From DATNPX01 sp036702975 (GTDB taxonomy: Bacteria > Cyanobacteriota > Vampirovibrionia > Obscuribacterales > Obscuribacteraceae), in NCBI GenBank assembly GCA_036702975.1, contig DATNPX010000006.1:290144-354143 (forward strand): 64,000 nucleotides of DNA. The letters are read 5' to 3'. The position numbers and the translations under genes were made by a program. Below the pieces are notes generated by a model. It saw nothing but the letters and a program-made list of their open reading frames with translations, was not told the origin of the DNA and searched no databases. Each line of letters starts with the position of its first letter. Positions within the stretch are counted from its first letter, which is position 1. Below are positions 43,368 to 52,632 of this stretch, in pieces.

Positions 43368-46304
43368 TTGACGCATCCTGCAACTATTCAGTCGTTTGCG
43401 ACTGACGACCGTTACAAGCCTCTCCGAGATGACGTTCGAACGTTGGGCGCAATTCTCGGGCAAACGGTACGCCGCATTGAAGGCGAGGATGTGTACCAGG
43501 GAGTTGAGAACCTGCGGGCGTTGACGAAATCCTGGCATCGCGGAACGCTGTCCGAAATCGAGCCAATTCTACAAATGGTCGAGAGCTTTGACCTCAGGCA
43601 GTCGATAAAGATCATCAAGTCGTTTGTTAGCTATTTTGATCTCATTAATATTGCTGAACAGAATCATCGTTTAAGACGGCGAGCTATAAGCGAAAACGAG
43701 CATAGAGAATTGAAGCCGACGGATGCACTGCCAGCGGTGCTCGACAAACTGCGCCAAAAGGGTGCTAAGGAAGCAGAGATATTAGCTGTCTTAAATAACC
43801 TCGACATTGAAGTGGTTTTTACCGCGCATCCGACCGAGATTACGCGTCGAACTGTTTTGCTCAAACAGCTGGAAATAGCACGCTATCTCTTCAGAAGAGA
43901 TCATCCACCGCTGGGAATGCGTGAGCAGCGTTCAATCGACAATTCAATCAAAGGCGTTGTTGAGTCGCTTTGGCTCGCGGATCACGTTATTCACTTCAAG
44001 CCTGACGTCATGGATGAAGTTCGTTATGGTCTCTATCACTTCGACCATGTCGTCATTGATGCAATCGTCGACGTGCATCAAGAAATCGGCAATTTAATTG
44101 GTGAATTAGATAAGGAGCCAAACATCTCGGTGCATGTACCCAATTGCATCACGTTCGGATCGTGGATCGGTGGTGATCGTGACGGAAATCCGTTTGTCAG
44201 CCCGGCAGTGACCTTCGGCACCCTCGAGTATCAGAGAAAACTGATACTTAATCGCTATTTGAAAGAACTGGAGACCTTGTTCAACGATCTGAGTCACTCA
44301 GATACTTGGTTGAAAGTCGGTGAGGGACTGCTGCAAAGCGTGGCCCTTGATGCCCTGCTGTTTCCTTCAATTCACAAGCGAATTAGCGGTCGATATGACC
44401 GCGAGCCGTTCCGGCAAAAACTTCTCTATATTCAGGCTAAGTTGCGCAATACGCTCGAGCGACCAGTTGATTCGAACCCATCCTTGAAGCCGGTGCGCAT
44501 ACCAAATAGTTTCGTGCCTGGTGAATCGGCCTCCATAGCCGTGCACTCGTATTACGAGAACGCGGCGGAACTCTATGCGGATCTGCAAATTCTATGGAAT
44601 GCCCTCGTTCAATCTGGATGTTCGGAAAGTATGAATGGGCTGCAACGCACCATGATTACGGTGCGGATTTTTGGTTTCCACCTCGCCAAGCTAGACATCA
44701 GGCAGCATAGTGCAAGACACGGTTCCGTACTGCAGGAAGTAAGTACTAAGTACGATACGGCCGCTGGGAACTATAGCTCACTGACCGAAAAGGAAAAGTG
44801 TGATTGGTTGACGAAGGAATTGCACAACAGGCGACCGCTGTTTCCGAAGGATTTGTCATTCAGTAGCGAGACGAACGAGACCATTGATGTTTTCCGTACT
44901 TTGGCCGAATGCCAAAAGCAGCACGGTGTCAAGGCAGTTGATACTTATATCGTCAGTATGACTCGAGGCGCAAGCGATATGCTGGCGATTCTTGTTTTGG
45001 CCAAAGACGCGGGACTTGTTGATCTGGCTGGTGAAAATTCGTTTGCATCGATAAATGTGGTGCCATTGTTTGAGACTATTGAGGACCTACGCAATGCTCC
45101 GGTTATTTTCAATTCGCTTATTGAAAACGACGTCTACGCCAAATATCTTCGATGCCGAAATAATCTGCAAGAGATAATGATTGGTTATTCAGACAGCGGT
45201 AAAAATGGTGGCATTGTCGCCTCGAATTGGGAGTTATACAAAGCTCAAAAACAGCTTGTGTCTTTAGCCAAAGAGAAAGGCATAACCTTGAGACTCTTTC
45301 ATGGTCGTGGCGGCGCTATCGGAAGAGGTGGCGGACCGACTCACAGAGCGATTCTTGCACAGCCGCCGGGCACGGTCGCAGGGCGAATCAAACTTACTGA
45401 ACAGGGCGAAGTGATCTCTTCGAAATATGCTCTGCACGAGATCGCTGTAAGGAACTTTGAGCGATTGATTGCAGCCGTCCTCGAATCTACTCTCCTTGAT
45501 GAGTCTGATTTGCGGAAAGCTGATAATCCCAAATGGCAGTTATTCATGGACGAGTTTTCGGAAGCTTCCTTCCAAGGGTATCGCTCGCTTGTCTATGGGA
45601 GTCCCGAATTCGCTGAATTCTTCCATCAAACCACACCAATCGGGGAAATTTCTTTTCTGAAGCTTGGTTCGCGCCCCACATCACGTAAATCTGGCAGTCG
45701 ATCGATAGATGACCTGCGTGCGATACCCTGGGTCTTCGCTTGGACTCAGTCGCGCTATATGCTGCCGGCTTGGTACGGATTTGGCAGCGCCTTTAGAACG
45801 GCTATTCAGAAAGAAGGAAACCTCCAACTGATGCAAGAAATGTATAAAGAATGGCCGTTCTTCCGCGGTCTCGTCACCAAGATCGAAAACGCCTTAGCTG
45901 TAGCCGATATGAACATCGCCGCTTTCTATGCTCAAAATCTCGTTGCAGTCGAGCTGCGCGAACGGTTTTTCCCGATAATCGAACAGGAATACAAAGACGC
46001 CAAAGATGGGGTATTGCAGATCAGTGGCAATAAACGACTGCTCGATCAGACCCACTATTTGCAGCAGTCTATTGCGTTGCGCAATCCATATGTTGATCCG
46101 CTCAGCCTATTTCAAGTGAAGTTGATCAAAGAGTTAAGAAACCGGAGCGGAGAAGAAACGCACGATGAATCCCACGCTCAAACGCCACCTAAAGATCAAT
46201 CTGAATCTCAGTATCAGTCTCGGTCCCAATCTACGGACTTGCTCATGGAAGCTGTTTTGATGACCATAAACGGAATCGCTGTCGGTCTGCAAAACACCGG
46301 CTAA
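43368..46304 (+). CDS. ppc: phosphoenolpyruvate carboxylase
   Basis: Anaplerotic enzyme: PEP plus bicarbonate to oxaloacetate, 978 residues, normal bacterial length. Seen: VFTAHPTEITRR (catalytic His), GSWIGGDRDGNPFV, FHGRGGAIGRGGGPTH (substrate and metal loop), and the C-terminal NTG; the lysine motif reads GYSDSGKNGG, with Asn where most PEPCs have Asp (K-D-x-G). The start is TTG at 43368, with GGAG seven bases before it. A Glu/Gln/Ser-rich insert (RSGEETHDESHAQ...) lies before the last 25 residues, unusual for the family. It converges with the hydrolase gene; the stops are 3 bases apart. Confidence 0.95.
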   Translation: MTHPATIQSFATDDRYKPLRDDVRTLGAILGQTVRRIEGEDVYQGVENLRALTKSWHRGTLSEIEPILQMVESFDLRQSIKIIKSFVSYFDLINIAEQNHRLRRRAISENEHRELKPTDALPAVLDKLRQKGAKEAEILAVLNNLDIEVVFTAHPTEITRRTVLLKQLEIARYLFRRDHPPLGMREQRSIDNSIKGVVESLWLADHVIHFKPDVMDEVRYGLYHFDHVVIDAIVDVHQEIGNLIGELDKEPNISVHVPNCITFGSWIGGDRDGNPFVSPAVTFGTLEYQRKLILNRYLKELETLFNDLSHSDTWLKVGEGLLQSVALDALLFPSIHKRISGRYDREPFRQKLLYIQAKLRNTLERPVDSNPSLKPVRIPNSFVPGESASIAVHSYYENAAELYADLQILWNALVQSGCSESMNGLQRTMITVRIFGFHLAKLDIRQHSARHGSVLQEVSTKYDTAAGNYSSLTEKEKCDWLTKELHNRRPLFPKDLSFSSETNETIDVFRTLAECQKQHGVKAVDTYIVSMTRGASDMLAILVLAKDAGLVDLAGENSFASINVVPLFETIEDLRNAPVIFNSLIENDVYAKYLRCRNNLQEIMIGYSDSGKNGGIVASNWELYKAQKQLVSLAKEKGITLRLFHGRGGAIGRGGGPTHRAILAQPPGTVAGRIKLTEQGEVISSKYALHEIAVRNFERLIAAVLESTLLDESDLRKADNPKWQLFMDEFSEASFQGYRSLVYGSPEFAEFFHQTTPIGEISFLKLGSRPTSRKSGSRSIDDLRAIPWVFAWTQSRYMLPAWYGFGSAFRTAIQKEGNLQLMQEMYKEWPFFRGLVTKIENALAVADMNIAAFYAQNLVAVELRERFFPIIEQEYKDAKDGVLQISGNKRLLDQTHYLQQSIALRNPYVDPLSLFQVKLIKELRNRSGEETHDESHAQTPPKDQSESQYQSRSQSTDLLMEAVLMTINGIAVGLQNTG

Positions 46305-46307
46305 GTA

Positions 46308-48071
46308 TTATTTGCCAACTGGAACGCTCGGCGCGAGTTTTAGCTGTTTAGCGAAGCCAGTGAAGTTGTTCATGCCGATTGAAATTGATGCAACAGTGCC
46401 GTTCTTTTGTACAAAGACGAATGTCGGAATAGGGCCAACGTTGCAGGCTTGCACTAAGGGTGCAAGGTGAGCATCTTCGATGTCGACCTTTACAAACTTG
46501 ATGCCCTTAGGAAGAATGCCGGTTGTGTTTGCAACTTTATCTATGTCTTTGCATTGTTCGGCCCACGAGGCGTAAAAAGCGAGGATTGCTGGCTGACCAA
46601 ACGCGCCCACAGGTTGCAGCAGATCTTGAGTGAGCACAATTTTCTCTGCAGGGGCCGAGGTAGATGTGTTTTGACTGGCTTTGCTCGGTTGCAGCATGCC
46701 TAACATGTACTCGTTGGCATTCTTAGCAGAGTCGCTACCCTTGCCTAATTCCATCGCTTTCGCGAAGTCAGCTTTTGCTTTAAGGGGCATGTTGAGCTTG
46801 TTTTCGGCGATGCCTCGCAAAAAATATGTTCTGCCGTCGGCGGCGCCACCAGCGATCGCAGCATCTAACTCTTTCTTCGCACCGGCAAAATCATTATTCA
46901 ACAGTCTTACCATTGCCGTTGAGTGATCTGTGTGCTCAGGTCCCTCTACCCATTTGTAGCCAGTCGGAAGATGCGTCTGAAGCCAGGTCATAACCAAGCG
47001 CGAAACTCTTTCATCAAACTTTTGAGCATGGTCTTGTTGCTCTTCGAAAATCAGATGCTCGCTTGGCACTGCTAAGAATGTCTTGTCGGCACTTTCAATT
47101 TCGGAGAACAGCTCCCATGTACCCTCTGGTTTGACAAGTTTGTCTTCGCTACCTTGCAAAACCAGCACTGGAGACTTCGAAATCAACTTAGCCGCATCAT
47201 GATTCTCGTTCATGAACTTCTGAAACTGCATAAGTTGCTTCGCAGAGAATTGCATGCGATCCATTGGATCGCCTTCCCAATCCTTGCGCAGCTTGTCGTT
47301 TTCAGTGGCTTGCGAGACGACAGATTTGCCCATATTGTGTTGCTTGTTGGGACCGGTAAGAAATTCAAGAGCGACTTTTATATCAGTCTTCTTTTGTTTA
47401 AATCGCGATCCGGCAGGAACCGAAGAGATCAATCCATCGATAAGATCGGGGTAGAGGGCTGCAGCCTTGAGCGAAATGGCGCCTCCCATTGACTCTCCAA
47501 GTATGTAGACTGGAAGTCCCGGATTGGCTGTTCTAATTGATTTGAGGGTCTTTTGAATGTCTTTCAGGCAGGCTGCGAAATCAATATCGTCGTCACCTTT
47601 CACTTGCATCCAGGAACCGAAACCGCGAACGTCGATTGCATAAGTACCGACACCTCGTCTGGCCATCCATTTCCCGAAGTCTTCATACGAACCGCTGTAT
47701 AGCCCTAATCCATGTATGCACAGGAGGCAAGCTTTCGGTTTGACTAATGGGTCCACCCATGAGACGCATGGAGCGGCCCTGTCATCGGCAGTTGTGGCTG
47801 CTCCGTCTTTCTCTTTTTCCTTGCCTAAAAGCTTTTGTTCTACTTTCAGTTCCTTTTTTTCTTGTTTTGTCAATTTGGAACTGGAATCTTGTTCATTGAT
47901 TTCGACGCTGCTCAAGGTGCTGCTTTTTACCGTAGCACTGGTATTGCTTGCGGTTGAACTGTCGCTCGCCTTTGCTTCAGAAGGTATCGCCTTGAAAGAC
48001 GTGAATAATGCAAGCGCGCTTGCTGTCGCGGTCACTGTGAGGAGTGACGACAGTGAGTGAGTATTTTTCAT
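46308..48071 (-). CDS. exported alpha/beta-hydrolase - TPR - thioredoxin-like fusion
   Basis: 587 residues from the ATG at 48071. Signal peptide (SLLTVTATASALALFTS, 9-25). Domain 1 (about 110-370): lysophospholipase-like alpha/beta hydrolase with the oxyanion region CIHGLGLYSG, nucleophile GESMGG (Ser194), acid in LQGSEDKLV and histidine in VPSEHLIFEE. Domain 2 (about 385-460): TPR-like helices. Domain 3 (about 480 to the end): thioredoxin fold with FYASWAEQCKD and the cis-proline GPIPTFV; the first active-site cysteine is alanine (WAEQC instead of WCxxC), so no dithiol exchange is expected. The triad is intact, so an esterase or lipase in the envelope is likely. It starts 16 bases after the upstream stop. 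Confidence 0.88.
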   Translation of the reverse strand: MKNTHSLSSLLTVTATASALALFTSFKAIPSEAKASDSSTASNTSATVKSSTLSSVEINEQDSSSKLTKQEKKELKVEQKLLGKEKEKDGAATTADDRAAPCVSWVDPLVKPKACLLCIHGLGLYSGSYEDFGKWMARRGVGTYAIDVRGFGSWMQVKGDDDIDFAACLKDIQKTLKSIRTANPGLPVYILGESMGGAISLKAAALYPDLIDGLISSVPAGSRFKQKKTDIKVALEFLTGPNKQHNMGKSVVSQATENDKLRKDWEGDPMDRMQFSAKQLMQFQKFMNENHDAAKLISKSPVLVLQGSEDKLVKPEGTWELFSEIESADKTFLAVPSEHLIFEEQQDHAQKFDERVSRLVMTWLQTHLPTGYKWVEGPEHTDHSTAMVRLLNNDFAGAKKELDAAIAGGAADGRTYFLRGIAENKLNMPLKAKADFAKAMELGKGSDSAKNANEYMLGMLQPSKASQNTSTSAPAEKIVLTQDLLQPVGAFGQPAILAFYASWAEQCKDIDKVANTTGILPKGIKFVKVDIEDAHLAPLVQACNVGPIPTFVFVQKNGTVASISIGMNNFTGFAKQLKLAPSVPVGK

Positions 48072-48087
48072 GTTGGAAAATTCCGGC

Positions 48088-48849
48088 TTAGGGGTTGGCA
48101 TTTGCTTGCTGTTTCTGCAAGCCATTGATGAATTGAACAAATAGGGCGCGCACATCCTTGCCTTGGTAGGTGTCCTGAGGTTGGAATTCGGCGACGCGAG
48201 TTTCGTAAGAGAATGACTTCCCTAGCAAGAGCGGGTTCCCATTGGCGTCAAACACCTTAGCTGACGACTCACGCTTCACCAGTCCGTCTTGTTCTGGGTA
48301 ATAGGTGGTGAGCTGCTCGCCTGATTCAACCGCTTTGATTCGCCCAGTCATTTTGTCCACGCGAATTTGGGTATCGAGGCTACGTCTTACAAAGACTTTC
48401 TCCGATTCGGCCACTGGTTCGCTGACTCTAACGAGTTGCACCACAAAGTCGCTGCCACTGTCTACAGTGCTATTGAAAGGAGTGGCATCGTATTGCCAGA
48501 CCTGACCATCATCAGTTCGCTGCGTACCCCAGGTGCCATCAGAGCGAGCGGGTGCGGTGCGGGTGGTTATGTCAGTCTGCTTAGTGACATAGCTATACCG
48601 ATAGAAGTCTGTCTGAGAGTCTTTATGCCAAGTTCCGGCGAGCCACGAGGGAATCTTGAAAAATCTTGACGGTCCATCGCCTTGCGTGGGCAGGTTTCGC
48701 ATGTCGAATATTTGACCAGGAGCAAGAGTCTGCTCGACTGGAGCTAAAGACTCGGAGTGCTCTACTCCCCCGATAAGAGTACGAGCCTGCACCGGCATTA
48801 GGCCGAGCAGGCACAAAAGAGAGGTGACCAACAGTTTTTTCGGGCTCAT
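48088..48849 (-). CDS. secreted hypothetical protein
   Basis: 253 residues with a signal peptide (LLVTSLLCLLGLMPVQA, 6-22). The mature part has WLAGTWHKDSQTDFYRYSY, VWQYDATPFN, DSGSDFVVQLVRV and a beta-rich arrangement that suggests a lipocalin-like or beta-barrel fold, but no family was recognised. It lies 16 bases before the hydrolase fusion gene and just after a coiled-coil gene (13 bases), so the three minus-strand genes 46308-49249 probably form an operon. Confidence 0.7.
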   Translation of the reverse strand: MSPKKLLVTSLLCLLGLMPVQARTLIGGVEHSESLAPVEQTLAPGQIFDMRNLPTQGDGPSRFFKIPSWLAGTWHKDSQTDFYRYSYVTKQTDITTRTAPARSDGTWGTQRTDDGQVWQYDATPFNSTVDSGSDFVVQLVRVSEPVAESEKVFVRRSLDTQIRVDKMTGRIKAVESGEQLTTYYPEQDGLVKRESSAKVFDANGNPLLLGKSFSYETRVAEFQPQDTYQGKDVRALFVQFINGLQKQQANANP

Positions 48850-48862
48850 GGCTCCAGAGGCG

Positions 48863-49249
48863 TTACTTGATCCAGAAAAAGATCTTACGCCAACCTGACC
48901 GTTTTAGTCTTTCATTTTCAGCCGTGGCCATTGCCAGGCTGTGCTCTAAACCCGCCACACGAGAGGCTTGAGCTTGATAATGAGAAAGTATCTCCATTTG
49001 CTTATTTTGCAAAGTAACCAAGGCTGTCAAGCTGTTCAGGCGTTCATGCGCCTCGCTCAGTCTTTCGCTAGTGTCTTTTACAAGCTCGCCCACTCTGTAC
49101 AGCTGATCGAGCAAGCGCAAAATCACCTCGGTTTCTGTCTCTTCGCGCTGGGGTTCTTCTACGACCGGTGATTCAAGAAAACTCTCCAAACCGCTTAAGT
49201 CAATCGATGCTCTGTGGGCATCAATCTCGAAATTTGGCAACGGATTCAT
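48863..49249 (-). CDS. coiled-coil protein (128 residues)
   Basis: Mostly one long heptad-rich helix: ETEVILRLLDQLYRVGELV, RLSEAHERLNSLTALVTLQ and LEHSLAMATAENERLKR, with an acidic N-terminus and a basic-aromatic C-terminus (GWRKIFFWIK) that could touch the membrane. No signal peptide. Likely a cytoplasmic, membrane-associated adaptor for the next genes in the operon. Function not recognised. Confidence 0.7.
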   Translation of the reverse strand: MNPLPNFEIDAHRASIDLSGLESFLESPVVEEPQREETETEVILRLLDQLYRVGELVKDTSERLSEAHERLNSLTALVTLQNKQMEILSHYQAQASRVAGLEHSLAMATAENERLKRSGWRKIFFWIK

Positions 49250-49393
49250 AAAGAACTCTTTCTAGTATTGGCTATGGTGGCATTATCAGTGGTATCAGAT
49301 TTATATGCAACGCTTGACTTCTTGACGCACTGTACTTGGCGCGTCCATGGTGTGTTTCGCGGTGTGTTTCTGGTGCCTTAGCGGGTCGCTTGT

Positions 49394-49642
49394 TTAAGCT
49401 GAGCGGTCCTTTTTACCCTTAGTGAAATAAAAAATGGTGACGCCGATCAAGGTAAAAGCCACAAACACGAGCAGGGCAATGCAGACTATCATCCATTTGA
49501 ATCCACTCGGGTCTGTGGTTTCAGAGTCTGTTATTACGCTTACTGCTTCATTGACCGGTTTGGATAATGCCTGATCGGCCATTAGTGCTGTTAGTGATGG
49601 CACCGTCAGCAGTGACTTCCATACGAAACTGGCATCTTTCAT
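49394..49642 (-). CDS. small single- or double-span membrane protein (82 residues)
   Basis: Seen: a possible N-terminal signal/anchor (FVWKSLLTVPSLTALMA), a polar stretch, then a strong membrane helix WMIVCIALLVFVAFTLIGV (about 50-70) and a basic tail FTKGKKDRSA. This topology (outside N-terminus, basic cytoplasmic tail) suits a small membrane adaptor. Unrecognised. It stands alone between the coiled-coil operon and the FAH gene. Confidence 0.55.
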   Translation of the reverse strand: MKDASFVWKSLLTVPSLTALMADQALSKPVNEAVSVITDSETTDPSGFKWMIVCIALLVFVAFTLIGVTIFYFTKGKKDRSA

Positions 49643-49971
49643 TTTTGGCTCGCCTGATGTGGTGCTGATGAAGTTGAGGCGAACACAACGGTGCCTCAGT
49701 TCTGCAATTTGACGCTTCCCAACAGCGTCTCTTTACTACTCTCGGCTGGGTATTTAGGGCTCATCTTAGCATCCGGGCCCAGAAGCTACCCCTGATCAGT
49801 TCTCATTTGTGAGGCAAACATGCGATAATCCAGGCTGCAGGCAGAGCACCTGCTGAGCGGTCCGGACTGACCCAGTTCCAGTACCCAGTCGAAGCACTCG
49901 CGATAGCGAAAGTGTGTTTCACGCGCTGCAGGCACCAACTCAACATCATTTATTTAGAGGAAGTTTCACTC
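49643..49971. other. divergent intergenic region
   Basis: 329 bases between the small membrane protein (minus) and the FAH gene (plus), expected to contain both promoters. A longer upstream extension of the FAH frame begins at 49912 but lacks similarity. No RNA gene or strong repeat recognised. Confidence 0.35.
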
Positions 49972-50835
49972 ATGCTTTTTCAACGTAATGACAGAACGGT
50001 AACGCTGTTTGGGACAGAGATTCCGGAGCCTCGATTACTTCTAGATTTTTTGGGATTTGAGACGCACGTGAAACAGATACGCCTAAGACGCGGCGCTGAC
50101 ATTTGGGCTGGCTGGTACGATCATGCAACGTATTATATTGTCGACCTTCCACCTGAAAAACTCTTCGCACCCGACAAAGAGGTCTCAATCCCTAGCTTCG
50201 TCAAAGCTCCTGATTACGAATTTGAAATTGCCTGCATTGTCACTAAAACCGCATTGCTGAAAACAGAAGAAGAGGCTCTTCAGTTCTTTAAAGAGCACTG
50301 CTATCTGACGATCTTGAACGATTGGTCGGCTCGCGATGTCCAAAAGAAAGACATGGACGGTCTTGGTCCGACAAATAGCAAATTCATCATCGGCAAGTCT
50401 ATTGGCCCGAGCATTGTACCTGCTTCCAAGTTCAAGATGGATGCACATGGCGTTTTAGACATGAAGCTTCGTCTTGTCTTCAATGGTGAAGAGAGAATGG
50501 CGGCTAATTACGACTCTCTTTATCACACTCATCCTGGCACAAACGAGAAGCGAGCTTGGAGCTTTCCGCGAATCATGAGTTGGCTGGGGCAGCAGAATAT
50601 CTCTGTTCAGCCGGGATATGTGTTGGGCTCAGGAACTGTAGGCAATGGCTGCATAGCTGAGTTCGCTGCAAAGGTCGATCCAAAGACGAATGAAGTCATC
50701 GATCCGGCCAAGTATCCATGGTTGAAAGATGGTGATGTGGTCTGCTTTGAAGCTGAAGGCATCGGCGCTCTTGAGAACAAAGTGAGCATAGCAGTCTGCG
50801 AAGGCTCAGACAAACAGCTGGCTTCCGTCAAGTAA
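49972..50835 (+). CDS. fumarylacetoacetate-hydrolase-family protein
   Basis: 287 residues from the ATG at 49972, with AGAGGAAG 8-9 bases before it. Seen: the FAH fold with YEFEIACIVTK (metal Glu pair), YLTILNDWSARDVQKKDM (metal Asp region), GPTNSKFIIGKSIGP and VLGSGTVGNGC near the C-terminus. Known members include fumarylpyruvate hydrolases, oxaloacetate decarboxylases and acylpyruvases, which cleave 2,4-dioxo or oxo-acids with Mg2+. The substrate cannot be told. A clear terminator follows at 50915. It stands alone next to a tRNA gene. Confidence 0.88.
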   Translation: MLFQRNDRTVTLFGTEIPEPRLLLDFLGFETHVKQIRLRRGADIWAGWYDHATYYIVDLPPEKLFAPDKEVSIPSFVKAPDYEFEIACIVTKTALLKTEEEALQFFKEHCYLTILNDWSARDVQKKDMDGLGPTNSKFIIGKSIGPSIVPASKFKMDAHGVLDMKLRLVFNGEERMAANYDSLYHTHPGTNEKRAWSFPRIMSWLGQQNISVQPGYVLGSGTVGNGCIAEFAAKVDPKTNEVIDPAKYPWLKDGDVVCFEAEGIGALENKVSIAVCEGSDKQLASVK

Positions 50836-50914
50836 CTGTCAAACACTCTCGGGCGTCGGCACCACATTTGACACCAAGTGGCTAATACCTGAAGAAACGA
50901 CTATTGACAATAAG

Positions 50915-50947
50915 GCTCCGTTAGAACGTCTAACGGAGCTTTTCTTT
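50915..50947 (+). terminator. intrinsic terminator of the FAH gene
   Basis: GCTCCGTTAGA (50915-50925) pairs perfectly with TCTAACGGAGC (50929-50939) across a 3-base loop ACG, and TTTTCTTT follows. It lies 80 bases after the FAH stop and 18 bases from the 3' end of the opposite-strand tRNA gene. Confidence 0.9.
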
Positions 50948-50964
50948 GTGAAAGCAAAGAGATT

Positions 50965-51047
50965 GCCCTCGGAGGGATTCGAACCCTCAATCCCTTACGG
51001 GCATCGCATTTTAAGTGCGACTCGTATACCAGTTCCGACACAAGGGC
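50965..51047 (-). tRNA. tRNA-Leu (anticodon UAA), intronless
   Basis: 83 bases on the minus strand. Seen: 7-bp acceptor stem (GCCCTTG with CGAGGGC, one U-G pair), D arm, anticodon arm TCGCA-CTTAAAA-TGCGA with anticodon TAA, a long class II variable arm, and the T arm GGGTTCGAATCCC. The CCA end is not encoded. The anticodon loop is uninterrupted, whereas most Cyanobacteria carry a group I intron in this gene. It reads UUA/UUG leucine codons. Confidence 0.95.
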
Positions 51048-51116
51048 GCTGAGGTGGGTATTCTATCAAAGCACCGACGTCAGTGGTGAGATATTTTCAG
51101 GTTTTTCTTACCTGGC

Positions 51117-52247
51117 TTAAATTTCCCTTGTGACAAGGGAATCGAGGCGCTCTGGTGCTTCAAGATCGATCTCTTGTTCCATTGTCATGATTCTAATCAC
51201 CCACGCCAGTGCTATCAGCCACAGAACGCCGAGCAGCCTCTCGAGAACTCGTTTTTGGAAAATTGGATCATGGAAGAAGTTGCCTGAAGCTGCGAACAAG
51301 AAGAGAGTAACCGGGTCGGGATTCTGCAATGATCCCGTTTTGATCCATGTGATTAGATGAATGGCAACCAGGCTCAAACTTGCAAATGCGATGAGAATTA
51401 GTGGCTTGATGTTCAAGGTTATCAATTTGAATGTCAAAGCACCGTCTGCTTGCAGGCTGGCAACAATCGGCTTGCGCAAATAAAACCCAGTTGCAGCGCA
51501 GAGTATCGATGACATAAGTACTTGCACCGAATTATGCGACCACGTTTCAATCAAGTAGAACAACGCCAACGTGAGCCACATTCCACTCAGCGACTTTTGT
51601 ATCTTATCGCTAATCGTTTTGTGTACTTTGACCGCGCGGTGAATCCCAATCAATATCATCACAAGCCAAAATAGCGCAGAGAGCACCGCTGGCACAGCCA
51701 TTTTTGCTCGGTCAAATTCATAGTTGGCTAACAGCAGAGCCGATTCTTTGTCTTTGCCAAAGCTTTCGTAGTAGTCATTCCTAATTTGTTCGTAAACGTC
51801 AGTCTTGTGAAATGCGTGAATCTGCTTGCGGATTACGTGAAGAACTTGATCTTCCACTACAATTCGGGGGCCAAATAGCACGTTATATACGAAGCTACCG
51901 AAAATACTTGATGGCACTTCAAACTGCTGTCCGATCTGAGTCGCATACAAGAAAGTCGGATCTTTTTGGAACATCTCTGTTCCCCATTCGCGCATCGCTA
52001 AAAATGCACTTCCGTTTTCGCGAGAATACGCGCTAAACGTAAGAACAAGCGCGAGCGAGTTTCCGCGCGAAATTCTCGTTGCCAGAGGCAATCGGTCTGC
52101 GTGCTGCGGAAGAATTGCGTAATCGTCTGGTGGATCTGTCGTCTGAAACGATAATGAGTGCGGCCTCACAAAAAATGCAAGCAGAAAGCAAGACGCGAGG
52201 ACGACAAGTGTGACAATAACTGCAATTCGTGGCTTTTTCGACATCAT
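51117..52247 (-). CDS. multi-spanning membrane protein of unknown function
   Basis: 376 residues (ATG at 52247; a TTG six bases upstream is possible). Seen: an N-terminal membrane helix (VIVTLVVLASCFLLAFFV), a periplasmic region of about 140 residues (contains the conserved-looking YDDYAILPQHADRLPLATR), then five to six helices (AVPAVLSALFWLVMILIGI, LTLALFYLIETW, LILIAFASLSLVAIHLI, LGVLWLIALAWVIRIM). No enzyme motif recognised. It lies close to the tRNA gene and is followed by a long, gene-free stretch on the other side. Confidence 0.7.
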   Translation of the reverse strand: MMSKKPRIAVIVTLVVLASCFLLAFFVRPHSLSFQTTDPPDDYAILPQHADRLPLATRISRGNSLALVLTFSAYSRENGSAFLAMREWGTEMFQKDPTFLYATQIGQQFEVPSSIFGSFVYNVLFGPRIVVEDQVLHVIRKQIHAFHKTDVYEQIRNDYYESFGKDKESALLLANYEFDRAKMAVPAVLSALFWLVMILIGIHRAVKVHKTISDKIQKSLSGMWLTLALFYLIETWSHNSVQVLMSSILCAATGFYLRKPIVASLQADGALTFKLITLNIKPLILIAFASLSLVAIHLITWIKTGSLQNPDPVTLFLFAASGNFFHDPIFQKRVLERLLGVLWLIALAWVIRIMTMEQEIDLEAPERLDSLVTREI

Positions 52248-52632
52248 CTGCAACTAGAAGTTCGTCAAGTATACGATCTCTTGAAATTCGAAGTTCGAAA
52301 CAGAATTAGTATTTGTGCGGTTTTTCACAGAACGACAATCGTCTGAGACCTCTCTATAAAGCGGAACTCACCGCTTCACCACACACTTTTAGGAAGTAGC
52401 GAATAAGTAAGATTCACCTCATCGGCAATCTCTAAGCCTAAATTGCTTGTACTAGCAGGTTTTCCACCTACCTGTAAGCGTTGCTCTATCCGCTACTAAC
52501 GCGCTGATTTTCACTATTCAAATAATTTAATTGCTTTTCATTCCACGGTTTCGCCCAGAACCGCACGGCAAAGGATGAGCCTGGGTACAAAGCGTAAAAT
52601 AGGGTCGTTAGCCTTTCCTGGTGGTCGAAAAG
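52248..52632. other. intergenic divergent region
   Basis: 385 bases between the membrane protein (minus) and the NTF2-like gene (plus). It contains the small hairpin AAGCGG-6-CCGCTT near 52359 and several AT-rich stretches suitable for promoters, but no gene, RNA or repeat recognised. Confidence 0.35.
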
